Assembly (NCBI GenBank): GCA_902629125.1
Contig: CACOPQ010000003.1
Location: 1-64,000 of the forward strand
Reading direction: 5' to 3'
From: an uncultured Alphaproteobacteria bacterium
Lineage (GTDB): Bacteria; Pseudomonadota; Alphaproteobacteria; Thalassobaculales; Thalassobaculaceae
Length of the DNA: 64,000 nucleotides
Part shown: positions 56,839-64,000 of the stretch, piece after piece
Layout of the letters: the number at the start of each line of letters is the position of its first letter
Numbering within the stretch: position 1 is the first letter of the stretch
Notes under the pieces: generated by a model
What the model was told of the DNA's origin: nothing
The model's input: only the letters and a program-made list of their open reading frames with translations
Databases searched by the model: none
Made by a program: the position numbers and the translations under genes

Positions 56839-57450
56839 ATGATAATAGAGCCATCGGCAAAATCAAAGATGTTAGGTTTGTTTACCGTGAAAATAGAACC
56901 ATCTATAATTGATGATGTAAAGATTATTTGGCCGGATAAGTTTGGCGATCACCGAGGGTTTTTTTCTGAAACTTTCAGCTCTGAAAAATTTAAGCGGAGT
57001 GGACTAGATTTAACTTTTTGTCAAGATAATCACTCTTTGTCCGAAAAGGCGAGAACTTTAAGGGGGCTACATTTCCAGATTAACCCATATGCGCAAGATA
57101 AACTTCTACGAGTAACTCGAGGGGCTATTTATGATGTTGCCGTAGATATACGAGTTGGATCACCTACGTTCGGGAAATGGGTTGGTTATGAAATAAGTGC
57201 AAAGTTGTGGAATCAAATATTCATACCCGTGGGTTTTGCCCACGGTTTTTGCACGCTCGAAGATAATACTGAAGTGATGTATAAAGTGACAGCTCCATAT
57301 TCTCCTGAGAGTGAAAGAGGGATAGCTTGGAATGATGATGAGTTGGCTATAGAATGGCCTATTGGCAGTAATGCACCCATCTTATCGGAAAAAGATACTT
57401 ATTATCCCCAGCTACGTAATTTACCTACATTTTTTAAATATGAATTTTAA
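56839..57450 (+). CDS. rfbC: dTDP-4-dehydrorhamnose 3,5-epimerase
   Basis: 203 residues. DHRGFFSETF, HSLSEKARTLRGLHFQ (with the catalytic histidine), DKLLRVTRGAIYDVAVDIR and IPVGFAHGFCTLEDNTEVMYKV define RmlC. Third step of dTDP-L-rhamnose synthesis. The first 15 residues are outside the family core, so an ATG at 56869 may be the true start. A terminator-shaped hairpin lies inside the gene (see findings). Confidence 0.94.
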   Translation: MIIEPSAKSKMLGLFTVKIEPSIIDDVKIIWPDKFGDHRGFFSETFSSEKFKRSGLDLTFCQDNHSLSEKARTLRGLHFQINPYAQDKLLRVTRGAIYDVAVDIRVGSPTFGKWVGYEISAKLWNQIFIPVGFAHGFCTLEDNTEVMYKVTAPYSPESERGIAWNDDELAIEWPIGSNAPILSEKDTYYPQLRNLPTFFKYEF

Positions 57451-57462
57451 GCCAGATCTAAA

Positions 57463-58536
57463 ATGAAAGAAGAAAATAAAAAAATATTGGTAACAGGAGG
57501 TGCCGGTTTTATTGGGTCAGCGGTGGTACGGTATTTAATAAATACAATTGGTTGTTTCGTGCTGAACGTCGATAAATTGACATACGCAGGCAACTTGAAT
57601 TCGTTAAAAAATGTAATTTCAAATCCAAAATACAGCTTCGAAGAAATCGATATTTGTGATGTGCAGAAATTAGATAGGGCGATAAGTGAATATGAACCAA
57701 ATATCATTATGCACCTCGCGGCTGAGAGCCATGTTGACAGATCAATCGATGGGCCCAGTGAATTTATCCAAACAAACATTGTTGGTACATATAACCTTTT
57801 AGAGGTTTCAAGAAGCTTTTGGAGTCGGTTGGATGAAGACGAAAAAAAACAGTTTCGTTTTCATCATATTTCTACGGATGAAGTATTTGGTTCCCTAGGT
57901 TTCCAAGGCGCATTCACAGAAACTACACGATATGACCCTCGGTCTCCATATTCTGCTAGCAAAGCGTCAGCTGATCATTTGGTTAGAGCATGGCACGAAA
58001 CCTTCGGGTTACCGGCAGTTTTGAGCAATTGTTCAAACAATTATGGTCCATATCATTTCCCAGAAAAATTGATCCCATTAATGATTATAAAAGCACTAAA
58101 CGGTGAGCCTATGCCGGTTTATGGAACTGGGAACAATATTCGTGACTGGCTGTATGTTGATGACCATGCCCGTGCACTTTACGAAATAGCATCGAAAGGG
58201 AGGGTGGGGGAAAGTTACAACGTCGGCGGCAACTCAGAAGTCAATAACCTAGAAGTGGTAAAAACTATTTGCACAATATTGGATGAGCTATCGCCAAAAA
58301 AAAACGGTGTAAGATACGAGGAGCAAATCACTTTTGTATCAGACCGACCAGGGCATGACTTTCGTTACGCAATTGATGCAACAAAAATAAAATCAGAACT
58401 TGGTTGGACGCCACTTGAAACGTTTGAGACAGGCCTCACGAAAACGGTTCAATGGTATTTAGATAACCGAGACTGGTGGGAACCCATATTAAACAAGCAT
58501 TACCAAGGCGAGCGCTTGGGGGGCTCAGCTAATTGA
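57463..58536 (+). CDS. rfbB: dTDP-glucose 4,6-dehydratase
   Basis: 357 residues. [14 protein letters not shown] binds [16 protein letters not shown] and [12 protein letters not shown] supply the substrate and catalytic residues; [11 protein letters not shown] gives the Y-x3-K pair; and [13 protein letters not shown] closes the site. Second step of the pathway. Starts 12 bp after rfbC and ends one base before rfbD. Confidence 0.97.
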   Translation: MKEENKKILVTGGAGFIGSAVVRYLINTIGCFVLNVDKLTYAGNLNSLKNVISNPKYSFEEIDICDVQKLDRAISEYEPNIIMHLAAESHVDRSIDGPSEFIQTNIVGTYNLLEVSRSFWSRLDEDEKKQFRFHHISTDEVFGSLGFQGAFTETTRYDPRSPYSASKASADHLVRAWHETFGLPAVLSNCSNNYGPYHFPEKLIPLMIIKALNGEPMPVYGTGNNIRDWLYVDDHARALYEIASKGRVGESYNVGGNSEVNNLEVVKTICTILDELSPKKNGVRYEEQITFVSDRPGHDFRYAIDATKIKSELGWTPLETFETGLTKTVQWYLDNRDWWEPILNKHYQGERLGGSAN

Positions 58537-58537
58537 T

Positions 58538-59440
58538 ATGCAGACAGGCAAGCAAAAAATATTGATACTTGGTGCTAACGGACAGGTCGGAAAAGAGCTT
58601 TCAAAGCGCGCGGGTAATTTTGAGGTGAACGCCACCGCTTTTACTCGCACAGAACTAGATATAACAGATAGTCAAGCGGTTGCGAGAACTTTGGAAAACT
58701 TACGCCCACACACTGTAATAAATGCTGCGGCTTATACAGCGGTTGATGACGCTGAAAGCCGTCCAGAGGTTGCTTATAAAGTAAACCGCGATGCACCCGA
58801 AAATTTAGCAAAAACTTGTGAAAAATTATCGATACCGATTATACACATATCAACCGATTACGTGTTCGATGGGAAAAAATCAACTGCTTATCTTGAGGAT
58901 GACGTAGTCTGTCCATTAGGAACTTATGGTCGGTCAAAGGAGGCCGGTGAAGCTGTAATACAAGATAATACTGAAAAATACATTATTCTTAGGACTTCTT
59001 GGGTTTATGCGGCGCATGGGAACAATTTCCTTCGCACTATGATGAGATTAGCTAATGAACGCAATGAGCTGAACATAGTGGAAGATCAGTGCGGCGTGCC
59101 AACATGTGCAGTTGATATTGCGGATGCACTTGTGCTGATAGCAAAACGGATAACTGATAACACGCTGGAACCGTCGTGGGGAACTTTTCACTACACATCC
59201 AAAAACCCTACAACATGGCGTGGTTTTGCGGAAGAAATCTTCAAAGAGCTCCAAAATTACAAAATGAGCGTGCCAATCGTTAATGGTATTCCGAGTAGCC
59301 AATATCCTACGCCGGCATCCCGTCCTCTTAATTCGGTTTTAAATTGTGATAAAATAGAACGAGTTTTTAGTGTGCCGAGAAGAGATTGGAAAGAGGGCAT
59401 GCGTGAGGTTGTTGCACAACTTTTAACAAATAAGCGTTGA
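58538..59440 (+). CDS. rfbD: dTDP-4-dehydrorhamnose reductase
   Basis: 300 residues. [11 protein letters not shown] is the NADPH site, [10 protein letters not shown] and YGRSKEAGE contain the catalytic threonine/tyrosine/lysine, and [13 protein letters not shown] follows. Last step giving dTDP-L-rhamnose. Confidence 0.96.
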   Translation: MQTGKQKILILGANGQVGKELSKRAGNFEVNATAFTRTELDITDSQAVARTLENLRPHTVINAAAYTAVDDAESRPEVAYKVNRDAPENLAKTCEKLSIPIIHISTDYVFDGKKSTAYLEDDVVCPLGTYGRSKEAGEAVIQDNTEKYIILRTSWVYAAHGNNFLRTMMRLANERNELNIVEDQCGVPTCAVDIADALVLIAKRITDNTLEPSWGTFHYTSKNPTTWRGFAEEIFKELQNYKMSVPIVNGIPSSQYPTPASRPLNSVLNCDKIERVFSVPRRDWKEGMREVVAQLLTNKR

Positions 59441-59462
59441 TCTAGTAAAAAGGGATATAGGC

Positions 59463-60332
59463 ATGAAAGGAATTATTCTCGCGGGTGGTTCGGGAACAAG
59501 GTTATATCCCCTAACAATCTCAGTTTCTAAGCAGATGCTGCCAATATATGACAAGCCGATGATCTACTATCCTCTTAGCATTCTGATGCTAGCAGGCATT
59601 CGCGAGATACTAATAATTACGACACCCGAAGACCAATCTGCTTTTAAGCTCTTGTTAGGTGATGGAAGTAAATGGGGTTTGTCTCTTAACTATGCAGTTC
59701 AACCAAAACCAGAGGGTCTGGCCCAAGCCTTTATTATTGGGAAAAAATTCATCGGAAACGACCATTGTTGTTTAATTTTGGGTGATAATATCTTTTATGG
59801 ACATGGATTATCAGAAATTCTAACGGAGTCTTCAGTCATGGAAGGTGGTGCGACCGTTTTTGGATATTATGTGAACGATCCCGAGAGATATGGTGTTGTT
59901 GCTTTCGACGAAAATGGTTTCGCTAAAAGTATAGAAGAAAAGCCCGTAAAACCAAAATCGAACTGGGCAGTTACTGGGCTCTATTTTTACGACAATAAAG
60001 TAATTGATATAGCGGAAAGCATTAAACCCTCCGATAGAGGCGAATTAGAAATAACCGATGTGAATCGCGTCTATCTGGAGCGCAATTCCCTGAAGGTTCA
60101 GCAACTTGGCCGAGGCTTCACTTGGTTAGATACAGGGACCCATGAATCTCTACTGCAAGCGTCGGAATTTGTAAGAACAGTTGAAGACAGACAGGGTTTG
60201 AAAATAGCCTGCCTAGAAGAGATAGCCTTCAACAAAGGGTTTATCGATTCAAAAGACATATCTAAGCTTGCAGAACCACTTCTGAAAAGTGGATATGGCC
60301 AGTATCTGATGGCTCTTATTGATTCAAGATAA
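59463..60332 (+). CDS. rfbA: Glucose-1-phosphate thymidylyltransferase
   Basis: 289 residues. [32 protein letters not shown] at the N terminus, [13 protein letters not shown], and [16 protein letters not shown] with EEKP are RmlA hallmarks. First step: dTTP and glucose-1-phosphate to dTDP-glucose. Ends the plus-strand rfbCBDA run. Confidence 0.97.
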   Translation: MKGIILAGGSGTRLYPLTISVSKQMLPIYDKPMIYYPLSILMLAGIREILIITTPEDQSAFKLLLGDGSKWGLSLNYAVQPKPEGLAQAFIIGKKFIGNDHCCLILGDNIFYGHGLSEILTESSVMEGGATVFGYYVNDPERYGVVAFDENGFAKSIEEKPVKPKSNWAVTGLYFYDNKVIDIAESIKPSDRGELEITDVNRVYLERNSLKVQQLGRGFTWLDTGTHESLLQASEFVRTVEDRQGLKIACLEEIAFNKGFIDSKDISKLAEPLLKSGYGQYLMALIDSR

Positions 60333-60361
60333 CTTGCACTCAGCTTATTAAATTTGTCTTT

Positions 60362-61498
60362 TTAGGCGATATGAGGTTCTAGTATTTGTCTAATAACTAA
60401 CCCGTCAGTCAGTTTGTCAAATCCATCATTTACCTCACCAAAGCCAATACTTTTATTTATCAGTTTATCTACTGCAAGTTTTCCTTGCCGGTACAACTCT
60501 ATATACCTTGGTATATCCCTTACCGGCACGCAACTCCCCATGTAGCTTCCTCTTATTGCTTTTTCAGATGTTACAATATCTGGTGGGCTAAAGGAAAACA
60601 GGGACGTGGAAGGCGCCAAGCCAGCTATTATAACCTGACCACCCATTTTAATTGATTTATAGCAGGTCTCGGTTGCCGCCACTGACCCTGCAAATTCAAA
60701 TGCATAGTCAACACCTCCAGCTGTAATATCCTTAATTTGTTCTAAGTGGTCTTCATCTTTAGCATTGACGGTATGTGTGGCACCAAGTTGCCGTGCAAGC
60801 CCGAGTTTGTCGTCATTTACATCTACAGCAATAATTTTTTCTGCCCCAGCAAGTTTAGCTCCTAAAAGTCCATTTAAGCCAACGCCTCCCAAACCAACAC
60901 ACGCTACGGTATCGCCAGCCCGTATTCGCGCTGTATTCAGCACTGCGCCTACGCCAGTCATCACGGCACATCCAAAAATGGCAGCGTCTGCAAGTGGAAG
61001 ATCTTTGTCGACTTTTACCGCAGTCCCTCTATCAATAACGGCGTATTCTGCAAAGCAAGAGACACCAGATTGATGGGCGATTTCGTTACCTTTGCTGTCA
61101 GCAAGCCGACTGCCTCCCGCCATAAGATGGCCTTTGGCTCGTGCAGTATCGTGGGTTAGACACAGCTGGGGTTTGCCACCAAGGCAATTACTGCATACGC
61201 CACATGAGGCGGAAAATTGAAAAACTATAGGGTCGCCAACTTTTATATCTCGAATACCTGCGCCAACTTCTACTACTTCCCCAGAACCCTCATGGCCTAG
61301 AACAAGTGGCATTGGACGTGGTCTGTTACCGTTTATAACGGAGAGGTCTGAGTGGCACAATCCGCCACCCGCTATTTTTATCATTAACTCACCAGCCTGC
61401 GGCGGAGCTAATTCAACTTCCTCAATCTGAACGGGTTGCGATGTGGCATAGGGCCGTTTCGCACCTGTTTCTCGGAGTACAGCGGCTAGCATTTTCAT
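60362..61498 (-). CDS. Zinc-dependent alcohol dehydrogenase (class III-like MDR family)
   Basis: 378 residues. GGGLCHSDLSVI and GHEGSGEVVEVG give catalytic-zinc ligands; CGVCSNCLGGKPQLC gives the four structural-zinc cysteines; and GLGGVGLNGLLGAKLAG binds NAD. The pattern is close to alcohol and S-(hydroxymethyl)glutathione dehydrogenases, but the substrate is open. GGGAGG precedes the ATG. Confidence 0.9.
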   Translation of the reverse strand: MKMLAAVLRETGAKRPYATSQPVQIEEVELAPPQAGELMIKIAGGGLCHSDLSVINGNRPRPMPLVLGHEGSGEVVEVGAGIRDIKVGDPIVFQFSASCGVCSNCLGGKPQLCLTHDTARAKGHLMAGGSRLADSKGNEIAHQSGVSCFAEYAVIDRGTAVKVDKDLPLADAAIFGCAVMTGVGAVLNTARIRAGDTVACVGLGGVGLNGLLGAKLAGAEKIIAVDVNDDKLGLARQLGATHTVNAKDEDHLEQIKDITAGGVDYAFEFAGSVAATETCYKSIKMGGQVIIAGLAPSTSLFSFSPPDIVTSEKAIRGSYMGSCVPVRDIPRYIELYRQGKLAVDKLINKSIGFGEVNDGFDKLTDGLVIRQILEPHIA

Positions 61499-61709
61499 TT
61501 TTGCCTCCCAGCTTACTGAAATTTGTACATTGGACCTCTTAAGTATAAACGGATTTTGAGGTAAATGGCCTCTTTTAACGAAAAAATAACCAGAAACCTT
61601 TTATAACCAGATATACGATTTTTTCATTTCTAGTCGCGAGTGATAAATAGACGGTCTTGCTACGGAATTTCATCTAAAGCAAACTTTTATCGAGGAATGG
61701 AGACAAAAA

Positions 61710-62708
61710 ATGGCATCTTGGACCAAATCACAATTACCAAGACCTACAAATGATCTTGATAAAGTTGCTAACGACATTGATAGATGGGGATATGGGCTCT
61801 TAGAGGATGCTTTAAATGAGCCACTATTAACAAAAACGAGAGCAAGACTTCTAGACCAAGCAGCTGCAGAACTGCAGTTTGGAGTCGCTTTTGAAGATGG
61901 TGGGCCCTCTCAAAAATGGGGTGATTTTCGTGACCCTGATGGTAGGGTGAGGTCTAAAGTGTTTACTTCGGCTAATGGTGGTATCAATCAGAGGGTATGG
62001 CTTTTGCCAAATAAAGGGGAAGAATTTTTAGCGGTTTTAGAAATAAATAGGATGCACGAAATTGTCAGCCATGTTTTAGGTGAGGAATTTCAGCTTTCAT
62101 CATTTTCTTCTAATATTGCTAAACCAGGTGGGATGAAAATGGATCTTCATACTGATCAGTGGTGGGCCCCCGAACCAACTAAACCGGGTCGTCGCAATTT
62201 GCCGGTGGGATCGATGACGCGAAAGAAATTTGATTGTGATCTAGGATTTTCTGGCGCCAGGTCTGCGATAGCCCCGGCAGCTTGCTCCAACGTAATATTC
62301 ATGATGAACGATTTTACTGACGAAAATGGAGGCACAAGACTTGTTCCTGGCAGCCATATCTTTGGGCGTCACCCTGATTTGGTAGAGGACAAAGACATTG
62401 AGACTGTTGCCGCTGAAGGTAATTCAGGAACAGCCTTAATTACTGATGGAAGGATATGGCATGGCACAGGTGCTAATGTAACAAAAGAAAATAGAATAGC
62501 CATGCTATTAACATTCTGCGGCCCTCAGTACAGACCACAAGTTAATTATCCGGTTGCACTCGACAGTGTAATCTTAAAGTCTGCTTCAGATCGACAGAAA
62601 GCCTTGTTTGGCTTAAAAATTTGGTGGGGCTATGGCAGGACAGGTAATCCAAATTTAAATTTTATTGATCCTGATGAGCAAACTTTAGGTAAATTAACTC
62701 TTTCTTAA
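61710..62708 (+). CDS. Phytanoyl-CoA dioxygenase (PhyH) family protein
   Basis: 332 residues. LHTDQWW supplies the H-x-D iron ligands, HGTGANVTKENRIAML the distal histidine and the 2-oxoglutarate arginine, and NGGTRLVPGSH the usual family loop. It would hydroxylate an unknown substrate using Fe(II) and 2-oxoglutarate. GGAATGGAG lies before the ATG. Only 17 bp separate it from the CoA-transferase gene, so the two probably act together. Confidence 0.87.
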   Translation: MASWTKSQLPRPTNDLDKVANDIDRWGYGLLEDALNEPLLTKTRARLLDQAAAELQFGVAFEDGGPSQKWGDFRDPDGRVRSKVFTSANGGINQRVWLLPNKGEEFLAVLEINRMHEIVSHVLGEEFQLSSFSSNIAKPGGMKMDLHTDQWWAPEPTKPGRRNLPVGSMTRKKFDCDLGFSGARSAIAPAACSNVIFMMNDFTDENGGTRLVPGSHIFGRHPDLVEDKDIETVAAEGNSGTALITDGRIWHGTGANVTKENRIAMLLTFCGPQYRPQVNYPVALDSVILKSASDRQKALFGLKIWWGYGRTGNPNLNFIDPDEQTLGKLTLS

Positions 62709-62725
62709 GAAAATTGGAGAAAAGG

Positions 62726-63919
62726 ATGAAAAAGGCGTTAGATGGCCTGCGGGTTATAGATATGACACATAATCAAGCAGGGCCTGCTTGCACGCAAATA
62801 TTAGCTTGGCTTGGGGCGGAGGTAATAAAGCTAGAGGAACCTGGTAAAGGGGATGTCGCCAGAACAAACATGAGGGACAAAGATAGCGATAGTTTGTTTT
62901 TTCTAATTTTGAACTCCAATAAAAAAAGTCTGACACTCAATTTAAAAACAGATGAAGGGAAGGAACTCTTTAAAAAAGTAATAGAGTCGTCCGATGTGTT
63001 GGTTGAAAATTTTTCTCCTGGTGCATTGGAGCGGCTTGGCTTGGGTTACGATGTGTTGTCAAAAGTGAATGAAAAATTGATTTATGCAACAATAAAAGGT
63101 TTTGGAACCTTTGGTCCATATAGTGGTTTTAAGAGTTTTGAGCCTATTGCCCAAGCTATGGGTGGAGCAATGTGCGCCACGGGGTTTCCAGAAAACCCAC
63201 CAACATATGTTTGGCCGGCTATTGGGGACTCTGGCACGGGTATGCATATGGCGATAGGTATACTCGCTGCGATACAACAAAGACATACTACTGGGAAAGG
63301 TCAAGAAGTAGAAGTTTCAATGCAGGACAGTGTAGCAAATATCATGAGAATAAGCTTACGAGATCACCAAAGGCTTGGGGGTGTTCAGAAACGTACTGGA
63401 AATCAATTAGGCCGAAATGTGCCTGGGTCGACGTACCCCTGTTCGCCTGGTGGGCCAAATGACTATATTTATATATTTGCCCAGCAACAAATGTGGAGTT
63501 CTTTTGCAAAAGCGATAGATCGACCAGATATAATAGATGACCCGAGATATGCAACAGCAGAAAATCGGTGGGAAAACAGAGACACACTTAATCCTATTAT
63601 AGAGGGTTGGACACGTCAAAGGACTAAGTATGAGGCTATGCAGATTCTTGGTGATGCGGGTGTGCCCAGCGGTGCATGTCAAGATACCGGCGAGGTGTTA
63701 GAGGATCCGCATTTGAAAGAAAGAGATATGATACTGGACATAAATTATCCCCCAAGAGGAAATTACAAAACTGTTGGATGCCCCATCAAACTTTCAGATT
63801 CCGCTGCTCAAATAGAGCGACCTCCTTTTCTGGGGGAGCACTCCGAAACCGTTCTAGAAGACCTATGCGGGATTGATAAAGAGCAGTTTTCTAAATTTCA
63901 TAAAAATGGAATAGTTTAA
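62726..63919 (+). CDS. CaiB/BaiF family III CoA-transferase, formyl-CoA transferase-like
   Basis: About 397 residues. The start LDGLRVIDMTHNQAGPACTQILAWLGAEVIKLE, the loop VLVENFSPGALERLGLGY and GDSGTGMHMAIGILAA, which contains the catalytic aspartate, follow formyl-CoA:oxalate CoA-transferase closely. The ATG at 62726 with GGAG and AAAGG upstream is chosen over a TTG at 62714. Specificity inside this family cannot be assigned by eye: oxalate, succinate, carnitine or another acid is possible. Confidence 0.87.
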   Translation: MKKALDGLRVIDMTHNQAGPACTQILAWLGAEVIKLEEPGKGDVARTNMRDKDSDSLFFLILNSNKKSLTLNLKTDEGKELFKKVIESSDVLVENFSPGALERLGLGYDVLSKVNEKLIYATIKGFGTFGPYSGFKSFEPIAQAMGGAMCATGFPENPPTYVWPAIGDSGTGMHMAIGILAAIQQRHTTGKGQEVEVSMQDSVANIMRISLRDHQRLGGVQKRTGNQLGRNVPGSTYPCSPGGPNDYIYIFAQQQMWSSFAKAIDRPDIIDDPRYATAENRWENRDTLNPIIEGWTRQRTKYEAMQILGDAGVPSGACQDTGEVLEDPHLKERDMILDINYPPRGNYKTVGCPIKLSDSAAQIERPPFLGEHSETVLEDLCGIDKEQFSKFHKNGIV

Positions 63920-63930
63920 GGAAAAATAAA

Positions 63931-64000
63931 TTGCCTAATGTCCTTGTATACTCTTCGAACGAGAAGCAGCCAAAACGTCCTATAGGAAATTATTTTTGCT
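63931..64000 (+). CDS. Start of a further gene, cut by window edge
   Basis: TTG at 63931 with AAGGA about eight bases upstream opens a frame that runs to the window end (23 codons: VLVYSSNEKQPKRP and onward). It follows the CoA-transferase gene by 11 bp. Too short to recognise. Confidence 0.35.
   Translation, partial: MPNVLVYSSNEKQPKRPIGNYFC

Noticed and set aside
61555-61580. GAGG...CCTCTTTT hairpin between the alcohol dehydrogenase and PhyH genes
   Set aside because: Only four pairs and no gene ends immediately upstream on that strand.
1-64000. CRISPR arrays, insertion sequences, integrase or phage genes
   Set aside because: No repeat-spacer pattern, transposase motif or tRNA-adjacent integrase was seen in reading the window; the single tRNA has no duplicated end that I could find.

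Overview
The window reads as a dense, AT-rich alphaproteobacterial chromosome segment (GC about 40-45 % by eye, not computed). The evidence is a CcrM-type GANTC methyltransferase behind rnhB; the run thioredoxin/TPR - LON-domain - Trm112 - DUF971 beside ubiH; aminotransferase - ftsK - lolA; and sdhCDAB. Intergenic gaps are short, many genes overlap by 4 bp, and no transposase, integrase, phage gene or CRISPR array was seen. The style suits a free-living, probably marine, heterotroph with a compact genome; the genus cannot be told from this.

Layout. 1-5.8 kb: end of rnhB, ccrM, an UMF1-type MFS transporter, an alpha/beta hydrolase, then a small catabolic-looking set (rhodanese, acyl-CoA dehydrogenase-fold oxidoreductase, ABM monooxygenase-like) facing a TauD-type dioxygenase. 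6.7-7.2 kb: a probable gene remnant. 7.2-17.4 kb: cysK, tRNA-Gly(GCC), a ProX-type editing deacylase, the trx/LON/Trm112/DUF971/ubiH block, a DapC-like aminotransferase, ftsK and lolA. 17.4-17.8 kb: a gap with two doubtful small ORFs. 17.8-30 kb: a class I amidotransferase, a TPP enzyme, sdhCDAB, acs, panC, an IlvD/Edd dehydratase and a PanE-like reductase.

30-46.5 kb is the most unusual part. Eleven minus-strand genes (42684 down to 30017) are packed with gaps of at most 12 bp. In transcription order they are a MurG/GT28-like protein, two GT4 glycosyltransferases, a histidine phosphatase, a second GT28-like protein, a polysaccharide deacetylase-like protein, a small membrane protein, and a complete peptide/oligosaccharide-type ABC importer (fused ATPase, binding protein, two permeases). 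Divergent from it are a 30-codon ORF with a good ribosome site, an 875-residue ABC exporter-like protein with a degenerate, enlarged nucleotide-binding domain, a cyclic-nucleotide-binding-domain protein and a small methyltransferase-like protein. I infer a glycan or glycolipid synthesis/export/uptake system, but no substrate can be read from the sequence.

46.5-53.6 kb is mostly housekeeping: NUDIX, a small hypothetical, pgk, argE-like, trkH, folE, apaG, DUF1289, speD. 53.6-60.3 kb is a surface-polysaccharide locus: three GT2 enzymes and rfbCBDA for dTDP-L-rhamnose. 60.4-64 kb holds a zinc alcohol dehydrogenase, a phytanoyl-CoA dioxygenase-family protein, a formyl-CoA transferase-like CoA transferase and the start of a further gene.
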